DNA of 64,000 nucleotides from Candidatus Aminicenantes bacterium UBA6072 (GCA_002436105.1 DIXU01000020.1:1-64000), one strand, 5' to 3'; positions 22,876 through 31,518 are shown, counted from the stretch's first letter. Numbers and translations are program-made. The notes: generated by a model from the sequence alone, not told the origin.

Positions 22876-23144
22876 CAGATCTCTTCGTCGAACTTGCGGT
22901 CGAACAGGTCGCCGATGGCCCGGATGGCCTCCTGCTCGTCGGCGCCGGCGGCCTGGAGCATGATCTCGTTGCCCACCGAGGCGGCCAGGGTGAGAATGCC
23001 CAGCAGGCTCTTGGCGTTGACCTTGTCTTCGTTGTAGATGAGGTAGATGTCGGCGCTGAACATGTTGGCCAGGTGCGAAAGCTTGGCGGCGGCCCTGGCG
23101 TGCAGCCCCAGCTTGTTGAATATCTGCTGTTTCTTCTCGATCAT
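22875..23144 (-). CDS. ptsH: HPr phosphocarrier protein
   Basis: The 89-residue protein has FNKLGLHARAAAKLSHLA with the EI-phosphorylated His15, and VNAKSLLGILTLAA with Ser46, the site phosphorylated by HPr kinase. Length and both sites are normal for HPr. Together with the HprK two genes upstream, this gives a complete Ser-HPr regulatory pair. Its start overlaps the EIIA stop by four bases; its stop touches the ptsI start. It carries phosphate from EI to the EIIA(Man)-like protein and may also act as a metabolic signal. Confidence 0.96.
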   Translation of the reverse strand: MIEKKQQIFNKLGLHARAAAKLSHLANMFSADIYLIYNEDKVNAKSLLGILTLAASVGNEIMLQAAGADEQEAIRAIGDLFDRKFDEEI

Positions 23145-23542
23145 TTTTTGTCTCCTAGGTATTCGCTGATGATGTTGATCCCGTCCCTGGCTTCCTGCTC
23201 GACTTTCTTGATGACCTGGCGGAAGCTGCCGTTGTGTTCCCCGCAGCAGAAGAACTTCAGCAGCCCGGGCAGGTTGATACCCGAGAGCACCTCGATGCCC
23301 GGCCCGACGAAGCGCGTGGAGATGTTCGACGGCGAGCCGCCGAACATGTCGGTGAAGATGACGATCTCGCTCCCCTGGTTGCGGGCGATGAACGCCTCCA
23401 GCTGCGAAATCATGGCGCTGCCGTCGCCCTGCCAGTCAAAGGCGATGATCTCGATGTCGAGCTTTTGCTCGAGGATCTTCTCGGCCACCTGCACCAGCTC
23501 GCGGCCCAGGTTGCCGTGGGTGATGATGACGCTACGGATCAT
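23141..23542 (-). CDS. PTS EIIA component, mannose family
   Basis: The 133-residue protein begins MIRSVIITHGNLGRELVQVA, with the phosphorylatable His9 of the EIIA(Man) fold. VIFTDMFGGSPSNIS is the second family hallmark. No EIIB, EIIC or EIID is encoded nearby, so it is probably a regulatory phosphate acceptor like the orphan EIIA proteins of Deltaproteobacteria and Spirochaetes. It overlaps hprK by four bases and HPr by four bases, so the three are translationally coupled. Confidence 0.93.
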   Translation of the reverse strand: MIRSVIITHGNLGRELVQVAEKILEQKLDIEIIAFDWQGDGSAMISQLEAFIARNQGSEIVIFTDMFGGSPSNISTRFVGPGIEVLSGINLPGLLKFFCCGEHNGSFRQVIKKVEQEARDGINIISEYLGDKK

Positions 23543-24504
23543 GTCGTTTCACCTCCCGCGCCCTCGCGGTTCCCGGGCGGGAGCGTCGAGGCCGCTTGGC
23601 ACGCCTCCAGGTACGTCAAGCGTCCGCTCTTTTTGGCCAGGAAGTTGCGCAGCGCCACTTCGATGATGGTGGACAGGTTGCGCCCCGGCCCCACCGGCAG
23701 GTTGATCAGCGGCACTTCGAGGCCGAGGATCTTGAAGCACTGGTTGTCCTCGCCCAGGCGGTCGTATTTCTTCTTGGCGTCCCACTTTTCCAGGTTGATC
23801 ACCAGGTTCAGCTTCTTTTCCTCGAGCACGGCCGAGGCGCCGAAAATGTCGTTGATGTTGAGGATGCCCAGGCCGCGCACTTCCATCAGGTTCTTGATGG
23901 CTTCGTTGGCGCGCCCGACCAGGTCGTCGTTGGAATCGATATAGAACTCGGCCACGTCGTCGGCGATCAGCTGGTAGCCCTTGTTGACCAGCTCCAGGGC
24001 CGTTTCGCTCTTGCCGATGCCCGAAGCGCCGGTGATCAGCACCCCCTGGCCCATGACGTCCATCAGCACCCCGTTCAGCTTGATCTTCTTCGAGAAGTAC
24101 TGGTAAAGGTAGGCGCTGAGCCGCGAGATCAGCGGCGCCGTGTGCAGCTCGGAGACCAGGATGGGCGTGGCATAGCGGGCGGCCATGGCGATCCATTCGC
24201 CGGCCGGCTCGATGTTCTCCGCCACGATGACCCCGGGCAGCCTGAGGGAAAAATAGTTCTTCAGGCAGCGCCCCATTTCCTCTTCCTTGAGGTTGCTCAG
24301 GTAACCGGCCTCGGTCTTGCCGAAAATCTGGATGCGCCCGTCCTGGATGTGCTTGAGGTAGCCGGTCAGGCCCAGGCCGGGCCGCTGCGGCCGCGGGTGT
24401 CTGACCAGGTTGGGTAGCCATTTCTCGTTGAAGGCCCGCGTGATCTTCAGCTGGTTGAGCTCCCGCACCCGGGTGAGCTGGATGCCCTTGACGTCTTTGG
24501 CCAT
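23539..24504 (-). CDS. hprK: HPr kinase/phosphorylase
   Basis: The 321-residue enzyme phosphorylates HPr at Ser46 with ATP and removes the phosphate by phosphorolysis. The N-terminal domain (about residues 1-130) is the HprK N fold (HPRPQRPGLGLTGY). The catalytic domain has Walker A VLITGASGIGKSETALEL (about residues 155-170), DDVAEFY and the signature MEVRGLGILNI, and NLVINLEKWD. The C terminus has the LPVGPGRNLSTIIEVALRN helix. It follows hpf by 15 bases. Together with the HPr Ser46 site it indicates nutrient-dependent control tied to the rpoN operon. Confidence 0.96.
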   Translation of the reverse strand: MAKDVKGIQLTRVRELNQLKITRAFNEKWLPNLVRHPRPQRPGLGLTGYLKHIQDGRIQIFGKTEAGYLSNLKEEEMGRCLKNYFSLRLPGVIVAENIEPAGEWIAMAARYATPILVSELHTAPLISRLSAYLYQYFSKKIKLNGVLMDVMGQGVLITGASGIGKSETALELVNKGYQLIADDVAEFYIDSNDDLVGRANEAIKNLMEVRGLGILNINDIFGASAVLEEKKLNLVINLEKWDAKKKYDRLGEDNQCFKILGLEVPLINLPVGPGRNLSTIIEVALRNFLAKKSGRLTYLEACQAASTLPPGNREGAGGETT

Positions 24505-24519
24505 TGGCGATTCCCGGCG

Positions 24520-25083
24520 CTAGAGGTTGGGCTCGATCAGCGATATGTCGCCCTGGGGGTTGCGGAAGACGGCGGCCAGGCGGTTCGTCTCCGAGTTGAT
24601 GAACATGTATCCGCTCTCCCGGCTTTCGGAGAGGAAGAAAACCGCCTCCTCGACCGTGATCGGCTTGCGCGAGTAGTTGTCGGAAATGAGGATGCTTCCG
24701 GCCTGGGGCGACGCGGCGGCCCTGGCGGGCCGGCTGCGCCGGCCGGACACCAGCCCCACCGTGGCCATGGAGATGCCCTTGGCCCCGGCGCGCTTCTTCG
24801 CCTCCTTGATCTTTTCCTTGCTGCGCTTGGCCTGGCCCCTCAGGGTGTTCAGCGCGCCGCGCAGCGCCTGTTTCAGTATCTTGTCGCGCCCCTCGGCGTG
24901 GAACGAGTCCAGGCGCGTCTTCAAAGAGAGCTCGACCTTGAATGAGAGTTTTTCTTCGTTGACGATCACTTCGGCGTCGATGACCTCGCCGGCGATCTTT
25001 TCGATGTCGGCCAGGTGCTTCTCGACGAAATCCTTCAGGGCGCCCGGCATCTTGACATTCTTGTGCACGAAGTTAATGCTCAT
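24520..25083 (-). CDS. hpf: Ribosome hibernation promoting factor, long form
   Basis: The protein has 187 residues. Residues about 1-100 are the HPF/RaiA S30AE domain (SINFVHKNVKMPGALKDFVE, IAGEVIDAEVIVNEEKLSFK, FHAEGRDKILKQALRGALNT). After a basic and Ala-rich linker (RRSRPARAAAS) comes the C-terminal dimerisation domain (SRKPITVEEAVFFLSESRES, MFINSETNRLAAVFR, GDISLIEPNL). Long HPF joins two ribosomes into inactive 100S particles in stationary phase. Its start overlaps the rpoN end by 11 bases, the classical rpoN-hpf arrangement. Confidence 0.95.
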   Translation of the reverse strand: MSINFVHKNVKMPGALKDFVEKHLADIEKIAGEVIDAEVIVNEEKLSFKVELSLKTRLDSFHAEGRDKILKQALRGALNTLRGQAKRSKEKIKEAKKRAGAKGISMATVGLVSGRRSRPARAAASPQAGSILISDNYSRKPITVEEAVFFLSESRESGYMFINSETNRLAAVFRNPQGDISLIEPNL

Positions 25084-26476
25084 TTTGCACTCCTTTGATT
25101 TTATTTTCTTTCTTCCTGACGAATGAGCTGGGGATCTTCATCTCCTCGCGGTAGTTGCGCACGGTGCGCCGCGCGATGCGGATGCCCAGCGCAGCCAGCC
25201 GGGCGGCGATCTCGTCATCGGCCAGCGGTTTTCCCGCCGGCTCGGCCGCGATCAGTTCGCGGATCTTGTCCTTGATGGTGCCCACGGCATGGGAAAAGCC
25301 GAAGTCGCCCTTCAGGCCGTAGCTGAAAAAGACCTTCAGCGGGATGACGCCCTTTTCCCAGGTCATGAACTTGTTGCTCACGGCGCGTGAGACGGTCGAT
25401 TCGTTGAGGCCAACCTCGCGGGCCACGTCCTTCATGGTCAGGGGCTTCTTCCATTTTTCGCCGAAGTCGAGGAAATCCTTCTGGGCCTTGACCAGGTACT
25501 CGGCGATGCGCAGGATGGTCTTCTTGCGCAGCTCGATGCTCTCGATGAAGAACTGGGCGTCGCGCCAGCGGTTCTTGAGGTAGGCAACGGTCCGCTTGTC
25601 GGCGGTCTTTTCCAGCATCTCATGGTAATACCTGGACAGGGTCAGGCGCGGCAGCCCCTCCTCGAGGTAGACGACGCGATACTCGTTGTTCTCCTTGATC
25701 AGCATCAGGTCGACCTCGGCGTATTCGACCTCCTCGCGATCGAAGGATTCGGCCGGATGCGGGTTCAGGCGCTTCAGCCGGGCCGCCAGGCGCAGCACTT
25801 CCTCGGTGTCGACGTTCAGGCGCCTGGCGATGAGCTCGTAATTGGAACGCGACAGGTCCTCCAGGTGGTCCTGGATCAGGCGGCGCAGCGTCTCGTCCTC
25901 CGGGCCCTCGCCGACCTGGGCCAGCAGGCACTCGGTCAGCGACTTGCTGGCGCAGCCGGGAGGATCGAAGCGGGTGATCAGGCGGCGCACGCGCTCGATC
26001 TCCGCCGGCGTGGTCCCGATCAGCGAGGCGATGGATTCGATCTCGATCTTCAGGTAGCCGTCGCCGTCCAGGTTATAGATGATCTGGCGCGCGATCTCGG
26101 TCTCCTCGTCGCTGTCGAAGCTGGCCCCGGCCTGCTCGAGCAGATGGTCGGCCAGGCTGACGGTGGAGGGGGTGAGGATCTCCAGGGCGCGGTTCTTGTC
26201 GATGCTGTCAGGGTCCTTCCTGAAAAAGCCCTGGTCCTCGTAGGGGGTCATGAAGGAGGCGTCGGCGCGCTCGATGCGCTTCTGGTAGTCGTTGGCCTCC
26301 TCCTCGCGGACCGGTTTTTCCATCGTCTCGATCTCCAGCATGGGATTGGATTCCACCTCGTTCTGCAGGGTCGAGGCCAGCTCCAGGTGGTTGTCGGTCA
26401 GCAGCTGGATGAAGTAGTGCATCACCGGCGTGATGGTCAGCTGCTGCGTGCCCTTGAGCTGCATCTTGATGGTCAT
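25073..26476 (-). CDS. rpoN: RNA polymerase sigma-54 factor
   Basis: The 467-residue factor recognises -24/-12 promoters. Region I is Gln/Leu-rich (LKGTQQLTITPVMHYFIQLL, then HLELASTLQNEVESNPMLEI). The core-binding region and helix-turn-helix (LTMKDVAREVGLNESTVSRA) follow. The C terminus carries the RpoN box ARRTVRNYREEMKIPSS, the -24 reader. All functional regions are present. It lies three bases downstream of lptB and overlaps hpf. At least five strong sigma-54 promoters and one NtrC-type activator occur in this same window, so it is clearly in active use. Confidence 0.97.
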   Translation of the reverse strand: MTIKMQLKGTQQLTITPVMHYFIQLLTDNHLELASTLQNEVESNPMLEIETMEKPVREEEANDYQKRIERADASFMTPYEDQGFFRKDPDSIDKNRALEILTPSTVSLADHLLEQAGASFDSDEETEIARQIIYNLDGDGYLKIEIESIASLIGTTPAEIERVRRLITRFDPPGCASKSLTECLLAQVGEGPEDETLRRLIQDHLEDLSRSNYELIARRLNVDTEEVLRLAARLKRLNPHPAESFDREEVEYAEVDLMLIKENNEYRVVYLEEGLPRLTLSRYYHEMLEKTADKRTVAYLKNRWRDAQFFIESIELRKKTILRIAEYLVKAQKDFLDFGEKWKKPLTMKDVAREVGLNESTVSRAVSNKFMTWEKGVIPLKVFFSYGLKGDFGFSHAVGTIKDKIRELIAAEPAGKPLADDEIAARLAALGIRIARRTVRNYREEMKIPSSFVRKKENKIKGVQNEH

Positions 26477-26479
26477 GGG

Positions 26480-27196
<717 letters not shown>

Positions 27197-27226
27197 GGCT
27201 TTGTTATTGCTGAAATTCCCCATTGG

Positions 27227-27255
27227 ATTGTATCATCCCGGGGACGGAGTGTCAA
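27227..27255 (-). promoter_or_regulatory. Promoter of the lptB-rpoN-PTS operon
   Basis: On the minus strand TTGACA (27255-27250), a 17-base spacer and TACAAT (27232-27227). Initiation is expected near 27220, giving a leader of about 24 bases to the ATG at 27196. Confidence 0.8.
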
Positions 27256-27271
27256 AAAGCTGAAAGATCTC

Positions 27272-27459
27272 CGTGACGCGTAACGCGTGACGCGTAACGC
27301 GGAAAGAAAAAGACGAAGAAAACGGAGAAAGGCAATGTAGCAAAAGTACGAAACAGCTAATTCGGAATAAATTGAGAATTGGATTGAGTTTGGAATGGGG
27401 CACTTGATTTTATTTCGCTTTTTTCTTACTCGTCACGCGTCACGCGTTACGCGTCACGA
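27272..27459. repeat. CGTGACGCG-word inverted array bracketing about 130 bp
   Basis: The left arm 27272-27299 (CGTGACGCGTAACGCG, repeated) and the right arm, about 27431-27458, are almost exact inverted copies over 28 bases (one mismatch by eye). Between them is A/T-rich, purine-biased sequence with AATTGG/TTTGG words but no gene. Arms of the same word family occur at 29534-29585, 43527-43555, 45171-45183 and 55097-55147. The block lies between exbD (3' end) and the lptB promoter. Confidence 0.8.
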
Positions 27460-27472
27460 ATAGATTGTGGGC

Positions 27473-27874
27473 TTACTTCTCGGGCTTGGTGCCGATGATC
27501 AGCTTCTTGACTCCGCCGCGCTTGGCCAGGTCCATGATGCGCACGACCAGGCCGTGGGCGACCTCCTGGTCGGCCTTGAGCACCAGCGAGCCGTCCTTCA
27601 TGCCGGGCAGGGCCCTGCGAATCTCCGCCTCGAGGTCCTTCAGCTCCAGGGGCCGGCGGTTGAGGAACAGCCCGCCGCCGCGGTCGACGCTGAGCACGAC
27701 CTCCTGGGGCTCGGCCACGGATGCGGTCTTGGCTGCCGGCAGCTCGAGTTGGATGCCCGGCTGCTCCAGGAAAGTGGAAGTGATCATGAAGAAAAGCAGC
27801 AGCATGAAAATGACGTCGATCAGCGAGGTGATGTTGATGGCCGCCAGGCGGCGCGGCCGGGCCTGCAGGCGCAT
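27473..27874 (-). CDS. exbD: ExbD/TolR family protein
   Basis: The 133-residue protein has a short cytoplasmic N terminus, one span (INITSLIDVIFMLLLFFMIT) with the conserved membrane Asp of the ExbD/TolR proton channel, and a periplasmic domain (GIQLELPAAKTASV, VVLSVDRGGGLFLN, LVLKADQEVAHGLVVRIMDL, then GVKKLIIGTKPE). It forms the energy-transducing complex with the ExbB/TolQ protein encoded directly upstream, which uses the proton gradient to work TonB. One base separates the two genes. TolR cannot be excluded, but the TonB-like gene in the operon favours ExbD. Confidence 0.92.
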   Translation of the reverse strand: MRLQARPRRLAAINITSLIDVIFMLLLFFMITSTFLEQPGIQLELPAAKTASVAEPQEVVLSVDRGGGLFLNRRPLELKDLEAEIRRALPGMKDGSLVLKADQEVAHGLVVRIMDLAKRGGVKKLIIGTKPEK

Positions 27875-27875
27875 G

Positions 27876-28505
27876 TCATGCCCCCGCCCCGGGCTGCAAG
27901 GAGGAAAGCTTGTTCATCAGCCGGTTGGAGTGCTTCTCCACCTCCAGCACCAGCGACTCGGCCTTGCCGGAATAGTAATTAAAGGCCACCAGCGCCGGGA
28001 TGGCGATGAACAGGCCAACGATGGTGGTGATCAGCGCCTCGGAGATGCCGCCGGCGAGGGCGGCCGCCTGGCCGACGCCCATGACCGAGATGACCTTGAA
28101 CACCTTCAGCAGGCCGAGCACCGTGCCCAGCAGTCCCAGCAGGGGGGCGATGCCGGCGATGGTCTCCAGGACGCCCAGCCCGCGCTCCAGGCGGTGAACC
28201 TCCTGGCGCCCCTGGTCCAGAAGCGACTCCTTGAGCTCCTCGCGGGACAAGTGGCGGTTTTCCAGGGCCAGGCGGACGATGCCGGCGAAGGGGCCGCGGT
28301 GCTTCTCGCAGATGGCGACGGCCAGCTCGAAGTCGTTCGGGCCCTTGACGCTCTCCAGAACGCCGACCACCTCCGGGACGATGATCTTGCGGCGGCGCAG
28401 GGCGATCGCCTTCTCGATCACGACGGCCAGGGCGGCGATCGAGCACAGGAACAGGGGGATCATGATGATGCCGCCCTTGGCCAGCAGGTCCAGGATGTTT
28501 TTCAT
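27876..28505 (-). CDS. exbB: ExbB/TolQ family proton channel protein
   Basis: The ATG at 28505 follows GAGGAGC and gives 209 residues, typical of the family. Three spans are visible: IIMIPLFLCSIAALAVVIEKAI near the N terminus, then IAGIAPLLGLLGTVLGLLKVF, and ALITTIVGLFIAIPALVAFNY. APLLGLLGTVLG and the Thr/Pro-rich third span are the channel-forming MotA/TolQ/ExbB signatures. It conducts protons and drives TonB with ExbD. It lies between tonB-like and exbD genes with spacings of 12 and 1 bases. Confidence 0.93.
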   Translation of the reverse strand: MKNILDLLAKGGIIMIPLFLCSIAALAVVIEKAIALRRRKIIVPEVVGVLESVKGPNDFELAVAICEKHRGPFAGIVRLALENRHLSREELKESLLDQGRQEVHRLERGLGVLETIAGIAPLLGLLGTVLGLLKVFKVISVMGVGQAAALAGGISEALITTIVGLFIAIPALVAFNYYSGKAESLVLEVEKHSNRLMNKLSSLQPGAGA

Positions 28506-28517
28506 TTTGCTCCTCAC

Positions 28518-29462
28518 TTAGCGCTTGACGAAATAGGAGAATCGCGCGGTCACTTCCAGGTAGGGCTTGGGAAAATCGGCCGGCAGGGCGGGGAAGGGGG
28601 CCGAGATGGCGATGGCCGAGCGGCTGGTCTCCATCAGCGTGCGGTGGCCGCGGTAGCCCAGCAGCTCCAGGTCGGCCAGGCGGCCGTTGGGGTAGATCTT
28701 GAAGCGCAGCATGGTGTCGCCGTCGATCATGCCCAGCATGGAATAGGCCAGGGGCGGGAAGATGTTGCGCCCGATGCGCTGCTTCAGGGCCAGCATGTAG
28801 GGGGCGAAGTCCCAATCGTAGGTGTTGAATGACAGTCCGCCTTCCTCGGCGGCACGCCCTTCCAGCTGCTTGTGCGGCACGCCCGGCAGCTCGAGCCGGA
28901 AGGGCCGGCGTGGCGCGGCGTCCGGTTTTTGCTGGCGTGTCACGGCGCGATCTCCGTCGACTTCCGCTTCAGGTTCCGGGACGTCGCTCTGCCGCTCGTC
29001 GCCGGCTTGCGCTTGCGGCCGCGCCGGCTCGGGCTGCCTGTTCTGCTCCGGGAAGGGCGGAGAGGAGGGCAGGTCGTGGGAAGCCAGGTCGCCGCGGGAG
29101 AACGGCTCGCCCGTCTCGGGCAGCAGCGGCGCCGGTTCCCGGTTGCGGGCCAGGGCGTTCTTGTCGGAGAGGAAATCGGCTTTCTGCGGAGTTTTTGTCG
29201 TGCGGGCGTCGTCGGGCGTGGCGATCACTTCGCGGGGCAGATCGGGCGGCTGCAGGTCAAAGACCAGCGGGGCGGCCTGGGGCGGGGTTGCGGTCACGGC
29301 GGGAACGAGCGCGGCCAGGTCGAGCCGCACCGCCGAGTCCCAGAGGGCGAGAAAAAGAAGGTGCAGCAGAACGGAAAGCAGGATGACCCGTTGCCGGACC
29401 TTGATTTCCCGGTCGCGGTCTTCTCCCTTGCCCCCGTCTTTCGCTCGCATACGCTTAAACAT
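28518..29462 (-). CDS. TonB-like energy transducer
   Basis: The 314-residue protein has a basic cytoplasmic start, one span (RVILLSVLLHLLFLALWDS), a long Pro/Glu/Arg-rich periplasmic stretch of about 150 residues that can span the periplasm, and a C-terminal domain (YMLALKQRIGRNIFPPLAYS, TMLRFKIYPNGRLADLELLG, LMETSRSAIAISAPFPALP, YLEVTARFSYF) with the TonB C-terminal pattern. It should reach outer-membrane receptors energised by ExbB/ExbD. No TonB-dependent receptor gene is present in the window. An extended -10 promoter lies upstream at 29485-29514. Confidence 0.87.
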   Translation of the reverse strand: MFKRMRAKDGGKGEDRDREIKVRQRVILLSVLLHLLFLALWDSAVRLDLAALVPAVTATPPQAAPLVFDLQPPDLPREVIATPDDARTTKTPQKADFLSDKNALARNREPAPLLPETGEPFSRGDLASHDLPSSPPFPEQNRQPEPARPQAQAGDERQSDVPEPEAEVDGDRAVTRQQKPDAAPRRPFRLELPGVPHKQLEGRAAEEGGLSFNTYDWDFAPYMLALKQRIGRNIFPPLAYSMLGMIDGDTMLRFKIYPNGRLADLELLGYRGHRTLMETSRSAIAISAPFPALPADFPKPYLEVTARFSYFVKR

Positions 29463-29484
29463 GGTTATTTCCCAATTCTTGCAT

Positions 29485-29514
29485 AATCTAGCACATTAGA
29501 CGGCAGGATGTCGA
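29485..29514 (-). promoter_or_regulatory. Promoter of the tonB-exbB-exbD operon
   Basis: On the minus strand TCGACA (29514-29509), an 18-base spacer ending in TGC and TAGATT (29490-29485), an extended -10. The ATG at 29462 would have a leader of about 16 bases. Confidence 0.5.
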
Positions 29515-29533
29515 CCAGGGTTTCACCGACTTC

Positions 29534-29585
29534 GTGACGAGTGACGCGCTCAAAGGTCCCCGCTCGGGGATCACGCGTGACGAGT
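29534..29585. repeat. Short CGTGACG-word array split by a TCCCC/GGGGA hairpin
   Basis: CGTGACGAGTGACGCG is interrupted by a hairpin module (GGTCCCCGC-TCG-GGGATC) and then continues as ACGCGTGACGAGTGG. The same arrangement, in inverted orientation, is at 55097-55147. It lies in the divergent spacer between the tonB-like gene and the lipoprotein gene. Confidence 0.65.
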
Positions 29586-29617
29586 GGCCGCCCCGGGCCG
29601 CCGGTTCCCGGCAGGAT

Positions 29618-29646
29618 TTGGATATCCGCCGCGTTTGTATTATAAT
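29618..29646 (+). promoter_or_regulatory. Promoter of the 29682 lipoprotein gene
   Basis: TTGGAT (29618-29623), 17 bases, then a perfect TATAAT (29641-29646). The leader to the ATG at 29682 would be about 29 bases and holds GAGGTGC. Confidence 0.7.
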
Positions 29647-29681
29647 ATGGCATTGAAATGACCTTCAGAGGTGCGATGCCC

Positions 29682-30269
29682 ATGAAACGACAGATCGGAA
29701 CCATGCTGGTCCTATGCGTCCTGCTCCTGTCCCTGGCCGGCTGCAAGTATCTCAAGAGCCCCGAATACGAGCTCGCGGTCTCGGTCGAGGCGGGCGTGAC
29801 CGGCACGCCGACCAGCGGCGTCTACGCCCACGCCGACCTGGAAGAGATCGCCTACAAGTACGTGCCGGAAAATTCCCAGCACACGGTCGAGGTCCTGATC
29901 GACAACGGCGCCGCCGATCCCGATTCCAGCCTGATCATCTATCATAACACGGTCCTGGTCGCCCGCCTGTTCGATCCCCGCGGCCCCTGGAGCGTCACCG
30001 CCTATGACGCCAGCAATAATGCCAGCGAGTTCACGGTCATGCTCTACGGCATCGACCGGCTCTCCGGCACGTTCAGCGACGACCGTGGCCATGGCGGCAC
30101 CTGGCTGTCGAGCGCAGGTTCCATCGCCCTGCTGTACGGCGACCTGGCGGGCCACAAGTACGTCGCCGCCATCCCCGCCATGAAGGGAGACTGGACCTGG
30201 GACAACGGCACGAGCCAGGGATCCTGGAGCGCCATCCGGAGAGACGCCGGCAGCATTCGCTGGAGATAA
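29682..30269 (+). CDS. Hypothetical lipoprotein
   Basis: The ATG at 29682 follows GAGGTGC and opens a lipoprotein signal (TMLVLCVLLLSLAGC, Cys21), so the longer in-frame ATG at 29658 is rejected. The mature part of about 175 residues is beta-rich: YELAVSVEAGVTGTPTSGVY, AYKYVPENSQHTVEVLIDNG, NNASEFTVMLYGIDRLSGTF, GDWTWDNGTSQGSWSAIRRD. The final part resembles small secreted domains that bind lipids or glycans, but I cannot name the family. It is transcribed alone from the promoter at 29618, divergently from the tonB-like gene. Confidence 0.75.
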   Translation: MKRQIGTMLVLCVLLLSLAGCKYLKSPEYELAVSVEAGVTGTPTSGVYAHADLEEIAYKYVPENSQHTVEVLIDNGAADPDSSLIIYHNTVLVARLFDPRGPWSVTAYDASNNASEFTVMLYGIDRLSGTFSDDRGHGGTWLSSAGSIALLYGDLAGHKYVAAIPAMKGDWTWDNGTSQGSWSAIRRDAGSIRWR

Positions 30270-30432
30270 TCCCCATTCATTTTTTGCCCCGGCCCTTTCC
30301 GGGGATGCCGTCCACCGCGACCCCGCTCCTGCATTTTTTTCACCTCGAGCCGCTGCCGCCGGGTTTCCCTTCGCTGCCGCATCCTGTGCACCGGCCGTTT
30401 GCAGAGCGGTGTTTTTCTGCTGCTCCGGGCTA

Positions 30433-30467
30433 TTGACAAGTTACATTAGTATATTTTAATATCCTAA
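30433..30467 (+). promoter_or_regulatory. Promoter and ArsR-type operator of the Tus-Hdr operon
   Basis: TTGACA at 30433-30438 is followed by A/T-rich candidates for the -10 (TTTAAT at 16 bases spacing or TAATAT at 18). TTAGTATAT (30446-30454) and ATATCCTAA (30459-30467) form an imperfect dyad with a 4-base centre lying across this promoter, as expected for autoregulation by the ArsR-family repressor encoded at 30794-31090. Confidence 0.65.
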
Positions 30468-30501
30468 TATTCTAAAAAATCGAGAACCAAGGAGTCGCAT
30501 C

Positions 30502-30756
30502 ATGAATCCAGACGAACTGAAGAACCTCAAGGCGGACAAGGTCGTAGACGCCCGCGGCATGGCCTGCCCCGGGCCGCTGCTGGAAGCCAAGAAGGCGATC
30601 ACCGCCGTTCCCGTGGGTGGCCTCATGGAAGTTCTGTCATCGGACGAGGGGACGAACAACGACATCCCCCTGTGGGCCAGGAAGATGCAGTATGAGTTCC
30701 TGGGCGTGCTTGAGGACGCCGGTTTCTGGCGCCTGTTCGTCAAGAGATCCAGGTAG
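30502..30756 (+). CDS. TusA-like sulfur carrier
   Basis: The 84-residue protein has the TusA/SirA signature VDARGMACPGPLLEAKKAI, with the sulfur-carrying Cys22 in the Cys-Pro-x-Pro motif, and the second half GLMEVLSSDEGTNNDIPLWA, ending FLGVLEDAGFWRLFVK. It probably carries persulfide sulfur between proteins in the cytoplasm. It is the first gene after the dyad-controlled promoter and 37 bases upstream of an ArsR-family regulator. With Hdr-like and DsrE proteins in the same operon, it fits sulfur trafficking to an electron-transfer complex and not tRNA thiolation. Confidence 0.93.
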   Translation: MNPDELKNLKADKVVDARGMACPGPLLEAKKAITAVPVGGLMEVLSSDEGTNNDIPLWARKMQYEFLGVLEDAGFWRLFVKRSR

Positions 30757-30793
30757 GGCGGGCGCATCCCGCCCTACCGTGGAGTCCCGCCTC

Positions 30794-31090
30794 ATGCCCG
30801 ACATCGCCGAAGCCAAGAAGCGCTGCGCCCGCGTGGCGGCCATACTCAAGACGCTGGCCCACCCGCAGCGCCTGTTCCTCCTCTGCCGCCTGGCCAAGGG
30901 CGAAGCCACCGTCAGCGAGCTGCGCGAGGCCAGCGGCGCCTCGCAGTCGCTCATCTCGCAGCATTTGACGCGCATGCGCCGCGAGGGGATCGTCCAGGCG
31001 CGGCGCGAAGGCAACTTCGTCCACTACCGCATCCTCGACCCCAAGCTTTCGGCCCTGATCAAGGAGATGGAGGCTACCTTCAATGAGTGA
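30794..31090 (+). CDS. ArsR-family transcriptional regulator
   Basis: The ATG at 30794 gives a 98-residue winged-helix protein: KTLAHPQRLFLLCRLAKGEA, then TVSELREASGASQSLISQHL, TRMRREGIVQARREGNFVHY. This is the ArsR/SmtB fold. Only two Cys (11 and 31) are visible and the usual metal-site ELCVCD motif is replaced by TVSELRE, so arsenic sensing is unlikely; sulfide or persulfide sensing as in BigR/SqrR-type members is an inference from context. It overlaps the next gene by eight bases. The operator is likely the dyad at 30446-30467. Confidence 0.9.
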   Translation: MPDIAEAKKRCARVAAILKTLAHPQRLFLLCRLAKGEATVSELREASGASQSLISQHLTRMRREGIVQARREGNFVHYRILDPKLSALIKEMEATFNE

Positions 31091-31517
31091 TTATCGTCCC
31101 CGCATCCTCGTTTTTTCCACCGAGAACGTGTCCGATCCGGGCATCGACCTGGCTGGGCGCAACAAGATGCATTACCCGGCAAAGGTGCTCGTGGTGACGC
31201 TGCCCTGCTCCAGCGCCATCAAACCGCGCTGGATTATCCACGCTCTGGCCGGCGGCTTCGACGGTGTGTTCATCGCCGCCGACGGCAGCGACTGCTCCTA
31301 TGTCGCGGATTGCACGCAGCGCACGGCCGCCACCGTAGCCGCCGTCCAGGCGCAACTCAGGGAGAAATCCCTGGAGCCGGCGCGGGTCAAGATGGCCGCG
31401 GTCTGCTCGGTGTGCGCCGAGTCGTTCCAGAAGCACATGGTTTCGTTCAGCGAAGCGCTCCGGAAAATGGGGCCCGCGCAGCGAGGGTTTTCAGGGACCG
31501 CGGCCAAGGTGAACTGA
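31083..31517 (+). CDS. MvhD-like hydrogenase/heterodisulfide reductase iron-sulfur subunit
   Basis: The 144-residue protein matches the MvhD/FlpD delta-subunit family (PF02662): ILVFSTENVSDPGIDLAG, VVTLPCSSAIKPRWIIHALA, DGVFIAADGSDCSYVADC, VKMAAVCSVCAESFQKHMVS. Its Cys residues can bind a [2Fe-2S] cluster. In methanogens MvhD carries electrons from hydrogenase or formate dehydrogenase to HdrA. Here no hydrogenase gene follows, so the electron donor or acceptor is unknown. It overlaps arsR upstream and is one base from the HdrA-GltD fusion, so it is a subunit of the complex encoded here. Confidence 0.9.
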   Translation: MSDYRPRILVFSTENVSDPGIDLAGRNKMHYPAKVLVVTLPCSSAIKPRWIIHALAGGFDGVFIAADGSDCSYVADCTQRTAATVAAVQAQLREKSLEPARVKMAAVCSVCAESFQKHMVSFSEALRKMGPAQRGFSGTAAKVN

Positions 31518-31518
31518 C

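Noticed and set aside
30289..30308. Intrinsic terminator after the 29682 lipoprotein gene
   Set aside because: A CCCCGG/CCGGGG stem is present but no T-tract follows in either orientation.
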